Of a DNA stretch of 64,000 bases, positions 15,421 to 23,429 are shown one piece after another; position 1 is the first letter of the stretch; each line of letters opens with the position of its first letter. A model generated the notes under the pieces. The model saw only the letters and a list, made by a program, of their open reading frames with translations, ran no database searches and had not been told where the DNA came from. This DNA is from DATIJP01 sp964569185 (GTDB lineage Bacteria; Chlamydiota; Chlamydiia; Chlamydiales; Rhabdochlamydiaceae), in the NCBI GenBank assembly GCA_964569185.1, contig CAZMTP010000002.1:1-64000 (forward strand). The letters run 5' to 3'. A program made the position numbers and the translations under genes.

Positions 15421-16779
15421 TTAACGTATTCCCCATGTGGGGTAATGTTTTTTTCCAGGCCCGCGGGTGATTTTGACCGCTTCGGGCTGATTTAAATTCA
15501 CAATGTATAGTTCCGAAGAGTTGGGATCTGTCGAATTAAATACAATGTGCAAACTGTCAGGCGCCCAGCACGGGTTTTCTTTATTTCCTGGGCCGAATGT
15601 GAGTTGGGTCTCTTCTTTGGTCTCAAAATCATAAATCCATATCTGCCGTATATCTTTTGTTTTAGCACTGAAAGCTAATTTAGTTCCATCGGGCGACCAG
15701 GCGGGACAGATATTTTCCCTATTTTGCTTTGTGATCATGACCGGCTCAGAGCGGTGCAATCCAGGAGTGGCAGGAATGATGTAAATGCGCGGCGAACCAT
15801 TTTGGTCTGAAACAAAGGCGACCTTTGAGCCATCTGGACTAAATGTAGGAGAGGCTTGGGTCGCTTTGGGAGAGGAGTAAAGTTGCATGGGTTTATCGAT
15901 CAGTTGACCTTCTGCATTAATTTGTTGGACAAAAAGATCGGCCTTGCCCGATGCATCACAAATAAAGGCAATTTTATCTCGCTTTGGAGAGATGGCTGGG
16001 AGTAGCTGGTTGCCTCTTAAATCGATGATTCGTTTTCCTGTCCTTTCTTTCACTGAACTTTGATAGATTTTAGGTTGACCGATTTTATAGGAGACGTAGA
16101 TAAAGCGGTCTTTTCCAAAATAGGGATGTGGAGGCAGCAGGACAGGTGTGATGGAATAGCTCCCTTCATGCGTCACCTGCTTTTCATTCCCTCCATCAAA
16201 ATCACACTCCCAGATTTCAGATTGCCAGCTGCTCTTTTCACCCGCAGAGCGACTCTTCTGTTTAGAATATAGAATGCGTGTACCCGCCACGCCCATCACA
16301 TTAAAAAGTTCTTTTTGAATCGAATCTGCAAGGCGGTGTAATAGCCGGCGGTCTTGGCTCAAATCGCCTGTCAATATGATGTCTTTAAACTGTTTAAGAG
16401 ACCCTTTTCTAGAAGAATAGACGTAGCAATGAAACTGGCTCTGGACAAGAAAAGGTTTTACCACAAAGGCCATTTTGCTTTTGTCCCAAAATTCGTGCTT
16501 AAAGGCCAGATGCGGATTTTTTTCTTCTAATGCTTTTTCTAAGTCCTCTCGGGGGGCGGCAACCTTTGTGAAACCATTGTGATTGAGATCAAAATGGAGA
16601 ATTTCTGATAGTTTTTTCAAATAATCGGCGTTAAGCGGGCTACTTGCGTCCTGTATTCTGCCCAAATAGAGCGGCGCAAGCGCTTCTTGAGTATGGAGAT
16701 GCACACGGATCTCATTTTCTTCAGCGTTAAGTTGCCATCCAAGGAAGAGCAACAAAATAGATAAGAGTTTTGGAATCAT
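15421..16779 (-). CDS. tolB: Tol-Pal system periplasmic beta-propeller TolB
   Basis: The 452-residue protein has a signal peptide (residues 1-19, cleavage after LNA), an N-terminal alpha/beta domain (about 25-170) and a C-terminal six-bladed propeller built from PD40/WD40-like repeats. The repeats are visible as successive SPDGSKVAFVSDQNG, SPDGTKLAFSA and APDSLHIVFNS elements. TolB binds Pal and is released by the TolA-like protein during outer-membrane constriction. It overlaps the TolA/TonB-like gene by four bases and is followed by pal. The length fits the family. No missing blades were apparent. Confidence 0.95.
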   Translation of the reverse strand: MIPKLLSILLLFLGWQLNAEENEIRVHLHTQEALAPLYLGRIQDASSPLNADYLKKLSEILHFDLNHNGFTKVAAPREDLEKALEEKNPHLAFKHEFWDKSKMAFVVKPFLVQSQFHCYVYSSRKGSLKQFKDIILTGDLSQDRRLLHRLADSIQKELFNVMGVAGTRILYSKQKSRSAGEKSSWQSEIWECDFDGGNEKQVTHEGSYSITPVLLPPHPYFGKDRFIYVSYKIGQPKIYQSSVKERTGKRIIDLRGNQLLPAISPKRDKIAFICDASGKADLFVQQINAEGQLIDKPMQLYSSPKATQASPTFSPDGSKVAFVSDQNGSPRIYIIPATPGLHRSEPVMITKQNRENICPAWSPDGTKLAFSAKTKDIRQIWIYDFETKEETQLTFGPGNKENPCWAPDSLHIVFNSTDPNSSELYIVNLNQPEAVKITRGPGKKHYPTWGIR

Positions 16780-17489
16780 ACGTCGTTACAAAAAGTCAAA
16801 ATAAAGGTTTTTCGAGTTTCCTTACCATTTAACGGTGGAAATTTTATAAGTTGCAGATTTTTTTCTAAATAATTTCTATTTTTTACACTCTCTGATGAGA
16901 CTACTTTAAGTTTTAACACCATTCCTTCCTTATTGAGAGTCAGTTCGATTTTCACTTCGCCTAATTCTGGGAGATCTAAAGAGTTTCTCAAGCAGCTAAT
17001 TAAAGAGTCTTGATATGTGAAATCTTCCTGATCAGGGCTATTATCATCGCTCATTTCTCTTATCGCGTCAATTTTTAATGGTTTGATCCATTTTGGCGCT
17101 TCGGCCTGTTTTAACGGTATATCTTTATCTCGCTTCTGATCAATTTTCGCAATGGTTTCTTCAAGTTCTTGTAAAAGATGGGACACATTGGGGTCAACTT
17201 TCTGTTTTTTTTTCTCTTCTATAGGCTGTTTTTTCTTCACAGGGCTATTTTTTGCAATAACGGTTGGTTTTGACTCTTTTTTCGGGGGCTGTTTTGCAGG
17301 AGCGGTCTTTTGTGCAGGACGTTGCGGTCTTGAAGAATGTGCTACTTGCTTTTTCTCTTGCATAGGGGGAGCGGCGACCACAGTTTTCACGCGTAAATGC
17401 TTTTTTTCCTTTTTCATATCGGCGCTGATCATGAAATAGAGAAGGGCGACCATATGGATTGCGAATACGGCCGTGAATATCCTACGCAT
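16776..17489 (-). CDS. TolA/TonB-like energy-transducing protein
   Basis: The 237-residue protein has one N-terminal membrane helix (about 5-22). A long Lys/Pro/Gln-rich spacer follows (about 30-100) of the kind that spans the periplasm in TonB and TolA. The C-terminal ~90-residue domain (about 145-237) has the TonB-like pattern GEVKIELTLNKEGMVLKLKVVSS then FPPLNGKE. It should couple the ExbB/ExbD proton motor to TolB-Pal. It corresponds to the poorly conserved gene between exbD and tolB in Chlamydia (CT598 position). It sits three bases after exbD and overlaps tolB. Assignment to TolA rather than TonB rests on context. Confidence 0.85.
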   Translation of the reverse strand: MRRIFTAVFAIHMVALLYFMISADMKKEKKHLRVKTVVAAPPMQEKKQVAHSSRPQRPAQKTAPAKQPPKKESKPTVIAKNSPVKKKQPIEEKKKQKVDPNVSHLLQELEETIAKIDQKRDKDIPLKQAEAPKWIKPLKIDAIREMSDDNSPDQEDFTYQDSLISCLRNSLDLPELGEVKIELTLNKEGMVLKLKVVSSESVKNRNYLEKNLQLIKFPPLNGKETRKTFILTFCNDV

Positions 17490-17492
17490 TCA

Positions 17493-17927
17493 CTATCCTC
17501 CTGGCTGCAAAATGACATCCAGTTCTTCAAATCCAGCTGCTTCGGCACAATTTTTAATCGTCTGATAGGTGCCAAAGTGGGCTTTTTTATCATGGAATAA
17601 TTTAATAGAGAGACGCGGATTTTGCCGCCTAGCATTCTGTAATATTTTAAATAGCTCCTCACTACGCACCAGTTTTGAATGAAGCCAGATCGAATTATCG
17701 GGATGCACATAGAGCATGAGAGCATTTTCCTGCTGCAGTGATGGGTGCTGTTTATTTTCATGCGCTGCAGAAGGAGCCAGCGCGACGCGGTCTATATCTA
17801 GCATAGGGGCAACGACGATAAACATGATCAACACCACAAAGACCACATCAATCAAAGGGGTAAGATTGATCATCCCCGCTTCTTCAGCGCTGACATCTTG
17901 TTGGGGCAGTCTCGATTTTCCGCGCAT
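17493..17927 (-). CDS. exbD: ExbD/TolR proton-motor subunit
   Basis: The 144-residue protein has one membrane helix (about 24-42) containing the conserved proton-carrying aspartate, Asp27, in the hallmark INLTPLIDVVFVVLIMF context. A small periplasmic domain follows. With ExbB it forms the proton-driven motor that energises the TolA-like protein. It starts eight bases after exbB stops and ends three bases before the tolA-like gene. A single exbB/exbD pair is seen in the window, so in this organism it probably serves Tol rather than TonB-dependent uptake; that is inference from the downstream tolB-pal. Confidence 0.95.
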   Translation of the reverse strand: MRGKSRLPQQDVSAEEAGMINLTPLIDVVFVVLIMFIVVAPMLDIDRVALAPSAAHENKQHPSLQQENALMLYVHPDNSIWLHSKLVRSEELFKILQNARRQNPRLSIKLFHDKKAHFGTYQTIKNCAEAAGFEELDVILQPGG

Positions 17928-17935
17928 AAATGGTG

Positions 17936-18658
17936 TTAAAAAGGTTTACGGTATTGCAGTTCAATGGTTGACAGAAGCTTATAGAGAAAATCTTCCATAT
18001 CAGAGGAATAATGCTTTAAACTATTTTTTAAATAGTTATACGAAATGAGTGCAGGGATTGCGATCACAAGTCCGAGCACAGTGGAAACAAGCGCTGTGGC
18101 AAGTCCGCCTAAAACAACAGTGCTGGAATGGACCGACCCGCCTGACTGCATCTCTGAAAATGAGATCAGAATTCCCCAAACGGTGCCTAGCAAGCCTATA
18201 AAAGGCGCTAAAGTGACAATGGTGGAAAGGATGAACAGATGTTTTTCTAGTTGTTTATTTTCGCTTGAGATGGTCGTGAGAACATGCGATTCAATGATCT
18301 CAAGATCAGTTTGGGAGAGATAGATTTCAGATTTGTTGAGCTCTTTTTTTTCTTGCGCTGCAAAAAAATGGTTTTTATTCAAAATATCCAAAGTTTTTTG
18401 CTTTAAAGAGAGAAAAATTCTACCAAATGGTTGCTGCGTTGTTTCTCCCGCCACATCTTCTAGGGCTAAAAGACGATTTAAATGGGGCTGAAACGCTTTT
18501 TCAAAGGAAGCGGAGATTTTTTTTATTTTTTTTGTCTGCTTCACTTTATATACAAGGACCACCCAGCAAATGATGGAAAGACCAAATAGACTGGCCAAGA
18601 TGAGTTTACCAAAAAAATCTGCATGGGAGTAAGCTGAGAAGAAAACTGACGCTAGCAT
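17936..18658 (-). CDS. exbB: ExbB/TolQ proton-motor subunit
   Basis: The 240-residue inner-membrane protein has three helices, at about 15-37, 145-167 and 190-212. The second and third fall in the family signature: IVTLAPFIGLLGTVWGILISF, then GLATALVSTVLGLVIAIPALISYNY. The cytoplasmic loop between helices one and two has normal length. It is the first gene of the Tol-Pal operon. Its ATG at 18658 lies back to back with the NamZ start at 18659, so the ribosome-binding site (an AGGA about nine bases upstream) is inside the first codons of NamZ on the other strand. ExbB and TolQ cannot be separated by sequence alone; tolB and pal downstream favour the Tol role. Confidence 0.93.
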   Translation of the reverse strand: MLASVFFSAYSHADFFGKLILASLFGLSIICWVVLVYKVKQTKKIKKISASFEKAFQPHLNRLLALEDVAGETTQQPFGRIFLSLKQKTLDILNKNHFFAAQEKKELNKSEIYLSQTDLEIIESHVLTTISSENKQLEKHLFILSTIVTLAPFIGLLGTVWGILISFSEMQSGGSVHSSTVVLGGLATALVSTVLGLVIAIPALISYNYLKNSLKHYSSDMEDFLYKLLSTIELQYRKPF

Positions 18659-19897
18659 ATGCTTATCCTATATCCTATTTTCTTTTTTATTGCCTTCTAC
18701 TTTCCTTTTATGGTCTTTGCGCACTCGAAAATCGATTTAGGCATCGATCGTCTGCTAGAAGAGCCCTATGTACAATATTTAAAAGGGAAAAAAGTAGGTT
18801 TGATCACAAATCATACAGGAGTGGACAAAAATCTTAAACCCACAATTGAAATTTTCAAGGAAACAGACCTGTTTTCCCTAGTGGCTTTATTTTCGCCAGA
18901 ACATGGGATTGATGGATTGCCCTATGCAGGAGAAGAAGTAGAAGATCTCAAGGATAAAGATGGTATTCCTATCTACAGTTTACATGGAAAAACGCGGCGG
19001 CCCACAGAAAAAATGCTCTCTGGCATAGAGGCAGTGGTGTTTGATATTCAAGAAATCGGGTGCCGCTCTTATACCTATGCCTCGACTCTATTTTATGCGA
19101 TGGAAGAGGCAGCCAAAAAAAAGATTCCTTTTATTGTTTTAGATCGCCCGAACCCGATGGGAGGGCTTATTGTTGACGGCCCCATGCTAGCAGATAAATG
19201 GCGCTCCTTTCTTGGCTATATCAATGTTCCCTATTGCCATGGAATGACATTAGGAGAATTGGCCCAATTTTTCAATGCAGAATACAAAATTGGATCCGAT
19301 TTAAAAGTGGTCCCTATGAAAGGATGGAAGCGATCGATGATCTTTAAAGAAACAGGAATGGAATGGATCCCTCCCAGTCCACATATTCCTGAGCCCGATA
19401 CCCCTTTTTTTTGTGCTTCAACAGGCGTGCTAGGGGAATTAGAAATAGTTAATATCGGCATTGGCTATACACTTCCATTTAAATTAGTGGGCGCTCCTTG
19501 GATTAATGCCAAAGAATTTGCAGAAAAGCTCAATGGACAGAAACTCCCTGGAGTTCGTTTTGTTCCTTACCATTTCCGCCCTTTTTATGGCAGGTATAAA
19601 GGGGAATCGTGCCATGGAGTAAAAATCATGATCACAAATACAAAAATATACCGACCTTTGGCCGTTCAATATCTGATGCTCGGGATGTTAAAAACACTTT
19701 ATCCGAAAGAATTTCAGGAAAAATTAAATAATGCCTCTGAGGCAAAGCGCAAACTATTTTGCCAAGCCAATGGCAATGATGCAATGTTACAGCTACTTTA
19801 CAATGAGAAATATGTGGCCTGGAAGTTGATTCTTTTTGAATCTGCAGAAAGAGACATTTTTCTAGAAAAGCGTAAACCCTATCTTCTTTATCATTAG
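18659..19897 (+). CDS. DUF1343/NamZ-type exo-muramidase, secreted
   Basis: The 412-residue protein has a hydrophobic signal (about residues 1-20, cleavage near VFA). The DUF1343 fold follows: KVGLITNHTGVD near 41-52, a SPEHG motif near 79-83, YSLHGKTRRP near 107-116, DIQEIGCRSYTY near 130-141, LDRPNP near 160-165 and a C-terminal ESCHGVKI segment. The founding member NamZ is an exo-beta-N-acetylmuramidase that trims terminal MurNAc from peptidoglycan chains; the GVD/EHG residues lie in its active-site region. The start abuts the exbB start with no gap, so a later start such as the Met near 18710 is possible, although it would shorten the signal peptide. Its position next to Tol-Pal suggests trimming or recycling of scarce septal peptidoglycan. 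Confidence 0.88.
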   Translation: MLILYPIFFFIAFYFPFMVFAHSKIDLGIDRLLEEPYVQYLKGKKVGLITNHTGVDKNLKPTIEIFKETDLFSLVALFSPEHGIDGLPYAGEEVEDLKDKDGIPIYSLHGKTRRPTEKMLSGIEAVVFDIQEIGCRSYTYASTLFYAMEEAAKKKIPFIVLDRPNPMGGLIVDGPMLADKWRSFLGYINVPYCHGMTLGELAQFFNAEYKIGSDLKVVPMKGWKRSMIFKETGMEWIPPSPHIPEPDTPFFCASTGVLGELEIVNIGIGYTLPFKLVGAPWINAKEFAEKLNGQKLPGVRFVPYHFRPFYGRYKGESCHGVKIMITNTKIYRPLAVQYLMLGMLKTLYPKEFQEKLNNASEAKRKLFCQANGNDAMLQLLYNEKYVAWKLILFESAERDIFLEKRKPYLLYH

Positions 19898-20835
19898 GGC
19901 AAATCACCCCAATCAACAGGTTGAGTGGCAGGTAATTGAGAATATTCGATATGCAGATGAGGCATTTTTTTTTGTAGGTTTTCAATTTGTTCCGGTGTGA
20001 GAGAAGATTCCAAGGCTTTCAAAAACTGTAAATTTTTAAGCTTTTCTAAGGCTGTGCAGTCGGTCATAGTACAGCCAGAAATATCAAGGAAGGTCAATGT
20101 TATTGGAAGGTGATTAAGAGTAGTAGTGTTCGCTAAAGTATTGGAAATATCTAAACATTGTAGTTGCCTAAATTCTTGTAAATTTTCGCTTAAAGTATCT
20201 GGCATTATTTGTTTAGCATGTGGCAAATTAAGTTTGATTACATTTCGTGAAACCGATTTTAAGCAATTCCCATCAAATTCCGTGTACGTAATGGTTAAAC
20301 TTTCTAATTGCACAGATTTAGACAAATATTGAGCAAGAGACAATGTGTCTATGGAGCAAAGAGAAAGTGTCAGTTCTTTTACGGTGACGGGAAAAAGATT
20401 GCAAATTTTTATATAGCGGCTATGATCGCTTCTACAGCAGTTTACAAGTGTAATCTTTTCAACAGTTCTACATTTCCAAAGCACACTTATTAATTGAGTA
20501 TATGAAAATGTACCTTGGATAGATTTCACATTTGGGTTTTCGCCCATCCATTCGATTAATTTTGAAATGTGCTCTGTTTTCCAAGTTGAAACATCCAAAT
20601 CTGAATGAGGAAAGATATAAGAATTAAATGTCTCAGCATATATAGCACTCATACCGGGTTCAAATGGGAGATAATCAACGACAATTTTCTTTAGTTCAAG
20701 AGGCAGAGATTTAATAAACGGAATCTGTTTTTCAGGTTCGTCAGAGACAACTTCTGTTCTTAGTTTTTTTGAGGAAGATCGAAAAGGATCAAGATGCTTT
20801 TCGTCATCGTCACTAAATTTAATTTTACTTACCAT
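19894..20835 (-). CDS. LRR protein with F-box-like N-terminus, probable host-directed effector
   Basis: The 313-residue protein starts with a charged, Ser/Lys-rich segment (residues 1-37). A stretch at about 38-58 (IPFIKSLPLELKKIVVDYLP) resembles the core of eukaryotic F-boxes, with Leu-Pro, Glu-Leu and a hydrophobic Tyr-Leu end. From about 100 on there are leucine-rich repeats of the cysteine/AMN1 style, for example LQCLDISNTLANTTTLNHLP and LTFLDISGCTMTDCTALEKL. F-box-LRR proteins recruit substrates to SCF ubiquitin ligases, and amoeba-associated chlamydiae carry many of them. No signal peptide is seen, consistent with type III secretion. The stop overlaps the NamZ stop by four bases (convergent), and the gene is divergent from the GT-like gene at 20905. 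Confidence 0.72.
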   Translation of the reverse strand: MVSKIKFSDDDEKHLDPFRSSSKKLRTEVVSDEPEKQIPFIKSLPLELKKIVVDYLPFEPGMSAIYAETFNSYIFPHSDLDVSTWKTEHISKLIEWMGENPNVKSIQGTFSYTQLISVLWKCRTVEKITLVNCCRSDHSRYIKICNLFPVTVKELTLSLCSIDTLSLAQYLSKSVQLESLTITYTEFDGNCLKSVSRNVIKLNLPHAKQIMPDTLSENLQEFRQLQCLDISNTLANTTTLNHLPITLTFLDISGCTMTDCTALEKLKNLQFLKALESSLTPEQIENLQKKMPHLHIEYSQLPATQPVDWGDLP

Positions 20836-20904
20836 GTAATTACAAATTTATTTATTGTCGATATTATGTCATTTTTAATAGATTAAAGTAAATGGGTCTA
20901 AATA

Positions 20905-21819
20905 ATGAAATTGGCAATCATTGTTAATTTTTGCACTCATGATTATCGTTTCTTTAAACGGTGCGTTGAGGCTTTATCCTTTTCAGATCAGATCATCGCG
21001 CCAGTCTGCGACCATTTCTTTAATGGGGAGCGGGAAAATTTTGGCCTTATTGAATCTCTATATCAAGACTATCCTCAAATTGATTTTATTGAATTTGCTT
21101 ATGATCCCGAGCGGCTATATGGGACACCCAGATCTCTTTTACCCCAAAGCCCAGAGTGGGGACCCCATTGGCATAATAGCGGCCGGCTTGTGGGCTACTA
21201 TTTTTTACACGAATCCATTGATACGGTGCTTTTTTGTGATGTCGACGAGCTTGTCGACGCTACAAAGTTTGAGGAGTGGTTAAAAAATTTCGATGTGATG
21301 GCGTATGATGCCCTGCGGTTTGCCACTTATTGGTATTTTCGGGAGGCCGCTTTTCAAGCCATCACTTTTCCTGACGGGCCGCTGCTTGTAAAAAAAAGCT
21401 GTTTATCACCTGATCTTATTCTTAACGAAGATGAGCGGCAAGGGCTTTTCTTCCAATTAAAAGGAAATAAACAGAGATTAGTTGTCGGAAACGACGGCTG
21501 CCCAATGGTGCACCATTATAGTTGGGTGCGGACCAAAGAAGAGCTGCAGCAGAAAGCGAGTAGGTGGGCTCACCATTGGGAGCGCGACTGGCAACAATTA
21601 ATTGACCAGGAATATGCACAAGAATTTCAACAGCGCGATTTTGTACGGCAATATGAGTATCGCAAGGTAGATCCTTTTTTTAACCCTCTTCTAGTTGAAG
21701 TTCCGAAGTGCCCTTCCATTTCATTAGAAGAGCACTGTCAGCATATCAAAATGTTACCTAATGTCCAACGGGTAGACGCTAAGAAGATATTTCAAAAAGA
21801 ATTACTTAATTTGCTCTGA
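20905..21819 (+). CDS. GT-A-type glycosyltransferase-like protein, copy 1
   Basis: The 304-residue protein shows the layout of a family-2-like GT-A transferase. A hydrophobic first strand (KLAIIVNFCTHDYRF) is followed by a nucleotide-binding half, then the metal-binding DxD-type motif VLFCDVDELVD near 109-119. A conserved His/Trp cluster, MVHHYSWVRTKEEL, lies near 199-212. The donor sugar and acceptor cannot be told. It is a clear paralogue of the gene at 24810: CDHFFxG, WHNxGRLxGxY, VDE, YWYFRE and MxHHYSWVRT are shared at the same positions. No signal peptide or membrane helix is present. It converges with the LRR gene at 21802 with an 18-base overlap of the two 3' ends. Confidence 0.72.
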   Translation: MKLAIIVNFCTHDYRFFKRCVEALSFSDQIIAPVCDHFFNGERENFGLIESLYQDYPQIDFIEFAYDPERLYGTPRSLLPQSPEWGPHWHNSGRLVGYYFLHESIDTVLFCDVDELVDATKFEEWLKNFDVMAYDALRFATYWYFREAAFQAITFPDGPLLVKKSCLSPDLILNEDERQGLFFQLKGNKQRLVVGNDGCPMVHHYSWVRTKEELQQKASRWAHHWERDWQQLIDQEYAQEFQQRDFVRQYEYRKVDPFFNPLLVEVPKCPSISLEEHCQHIKMLPNVQRVDAKKIFQKELLNLL

Positions 21820-23184
21820 TCCAGAGACATCTGGTACTACAACTGTTAAACCTGGAATGGCTGCTTTTAATTGTGCGATTATTCCATCAGGAACACTAGG
21901 ATCTAAAATTAGTTTTTTTAATTTTTGCAATCGTATCAAAACTAGATAATCGCTTGCTTTTAAATCACATCCGAAAAGTTCTAGGACGGTTAAAGAAAGT
22001 GGAAGGGCTGGTAATCCAGAGGCATCGAAGTTAGTGCGTTCAAGATGCAATTCTTCAAGTTTGAAAAAATAACCTAAATGAGTTTTAAAGGTTTCTGATG
22101 TGACCGCTTCGCAACCGTTAAGCGACAAGATTTTTACATTATTCCTACCTCCTCTACTCAACTGCGTTAAGCAATCGTCATTGAAATCAGTATCTTCAGC
22201 ACGAAGTTCTTCTACCTGTTTCAGCAAAAACAATTTGTCTGCAAGGCCTTCACCTGAAACTCCAGTATGACTAACGTCCAATACACGTATGCCATTAGCC
22301 ACTTCTTCCAGTGCATCATCATTAAAGTTCGAACATCCGCGTACCAAAAGTGTATTTAACTTAGTGAAATGTCCTAATGAGGATTTAAAATGTGCTGCAC
22401 TGATTTCGTCTCGTCCATTCAGTTCAAGCAATCTTAAATCAGGTAATTTTTTTAATACACGACCATCAAACCGTTCAGCAGAGCCTTTCGAAGCTCTTAG
22501 TTCCATTAGATCTTTATAGCGCTTCAAATGGCGGTAACTTTCTGATTTAATTTTTTTACAACCAGAAATATCCAAATGTACAATTCTATCAGATAATTTT
22601 TCTAATGTGGGGCCTGCTAGTTCTGTGAAACTTGCATTGAGATCACGCAATGCGGGCAACTTAGGTAATACCCTTCCAAGCATTTCACTTTTAAGAGCAG
22701 AGCAATTAGCAATATTGACTTTTATGAGAGTCCTGTTATTAAGAAGACAAAATATAGTTGTCAGCTGCGTGGAACCAGCTATGCTTAGTTCTGTACAAGC
22801 TGGAAACCTTATCATATAGGCTCTTAATGAAAAATTTGTAAAGGCGGCACTACTAATCAGATCAGAACTTCTTTCATCACTTGTGTTTATCGAGCTAGTT
22901 GAAGAAGAGACTGAACTATTAACTCTTGCTCTTTTTGTTTGCTCATTAAAATTGCCATCCAGCGCTTTTGTTTTGGGTGCCCTACTCACATCAGATGAGC
23001 AAGAAGTTAAAGAACTAGTAGAACTATAGGATAATCTTGAATCATGAACTGGGTTGTGCACGTGTACGCCATCTTGTTCTAATGCTGTTTGAACCTGTAA
23101 TAAATAATTATTTACTAATTGAGAATATTGAGAATTTGGATCTCTTAGAGCATTGTACAGGGTTTGCAATGATTGCAATGACAT
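21802..23184 (-). CDS. leucine-rich-repeat protein, second copy, Ser-rich N-terminus
   Basis: The 460-residue protein has three parts. An N-terminal ~35-residue helical segment comes first. A low-complexity Ser/Thr-rich linker (about 48-108) follows and includes a basic KRAR patch that could act as a nuclear-localisation-like signal. From about 120 to the end there are roughly a dozen AMN1/cysteine-type LRRs (repeating LDISGCKKI, LELNGRDEI, LDVSHTGVSGEGL units). The repeat set and C-terminal end align with the LRR proteins at 19894 and 23429. Upstream bases (CAAAATTAA, then AAAGG, then TATATGTC) also match those of the 23429-24721 gene, pointing to duplication of the whole transcription unit. 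It is likely a secreted effector; the partner is unknown. No F-box-like segment was found. Confidence 0.75.
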   Translation of the reverse strand: MSLQSLQTLYNALRDPNSQYSQLVNNYLLQVQTALEQDGVHVHNPVHDSRLSYSSTSSLTSCSSDVSRAPKTKALDGNFNEQTKRARVNSSVSSSTSSINTSDERSSDLISSAAFTNFSLRAYMIRFPACTELSIAGSTQLTTIFCLLNNRTLIKVNIANCSALKSEMLGRVLPKLPALRDLNASFTELAGPTLEKLSDRIVHLDISGCKKIKSESYRHLKRYKDLMELRASKGSAERFDGRVLKKLPDLRLLELNGRDEISAAHFKSSLGHFTKLNTLLVRGCSNFNDDALEEVANGIRVLDVSHTGVSGEGLADKLFLLKQVEELRAEDTDFNDDCLTQLSRGGRNNVKILSLNGCEAVTSETFKTHLGYFFKLEELHLERTNFDASGLPALPLSLTVLELFGCDLKASDYLVLIRLQKLKKLILDPSVPDGIIAQLKAAIPGLTVVVPDVSGSEQIK

Positions 23185-23253
23185 ATAAAACCTTTTTATT
23201 AATTTTGTGGCCGGAGATTGTGCCTATTAAAATGCAAAAAAGCAAGAGGTTTT

Positions 23254-23429
23254 AGAAGCTGTCTTAAAACCCTGGCTTCGATCTTTGGAGTCTTTTTGAG
23301 ATCTTTCACATCGACCTCCTCACCCATGTGTTTACACATGGCCTCGTCACTCGAGCGATCAAAGATCTTGTGAAAGCTCATCAAAAATACCCTCAAATCT
23401 CTAAAAGGCATTGTTTTAAGACAGCTTCT
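23254..23429. repeat. 176 bp inverted-repeat (MITE-like) element
   Basis: Perfect 17 bp terminal inverted repeats (AGAAGCTGTCTTAAAAC at 23254-23270 and its complement at 23413-23429) bound the element. An internal palindrome CCATGTGT-TT-ACACATGG lies near the middle. The right end touches the stop codon of the downstream LRR gene. A 70-codon minus-strand frame (23199-23411) runs through it but has no recognisable domain. No target-site duplication is obvious. Ends of this type look like insertion-sequence termini, so a deleted IS is the likely origin. Confidence 0.7.

Noticed and set aside
23199..23411. 70-codon minus-strand frame in the TIR element
   Set aside because: No ribosome-binding site or recognisable domain; it probably reads repeat DNA.
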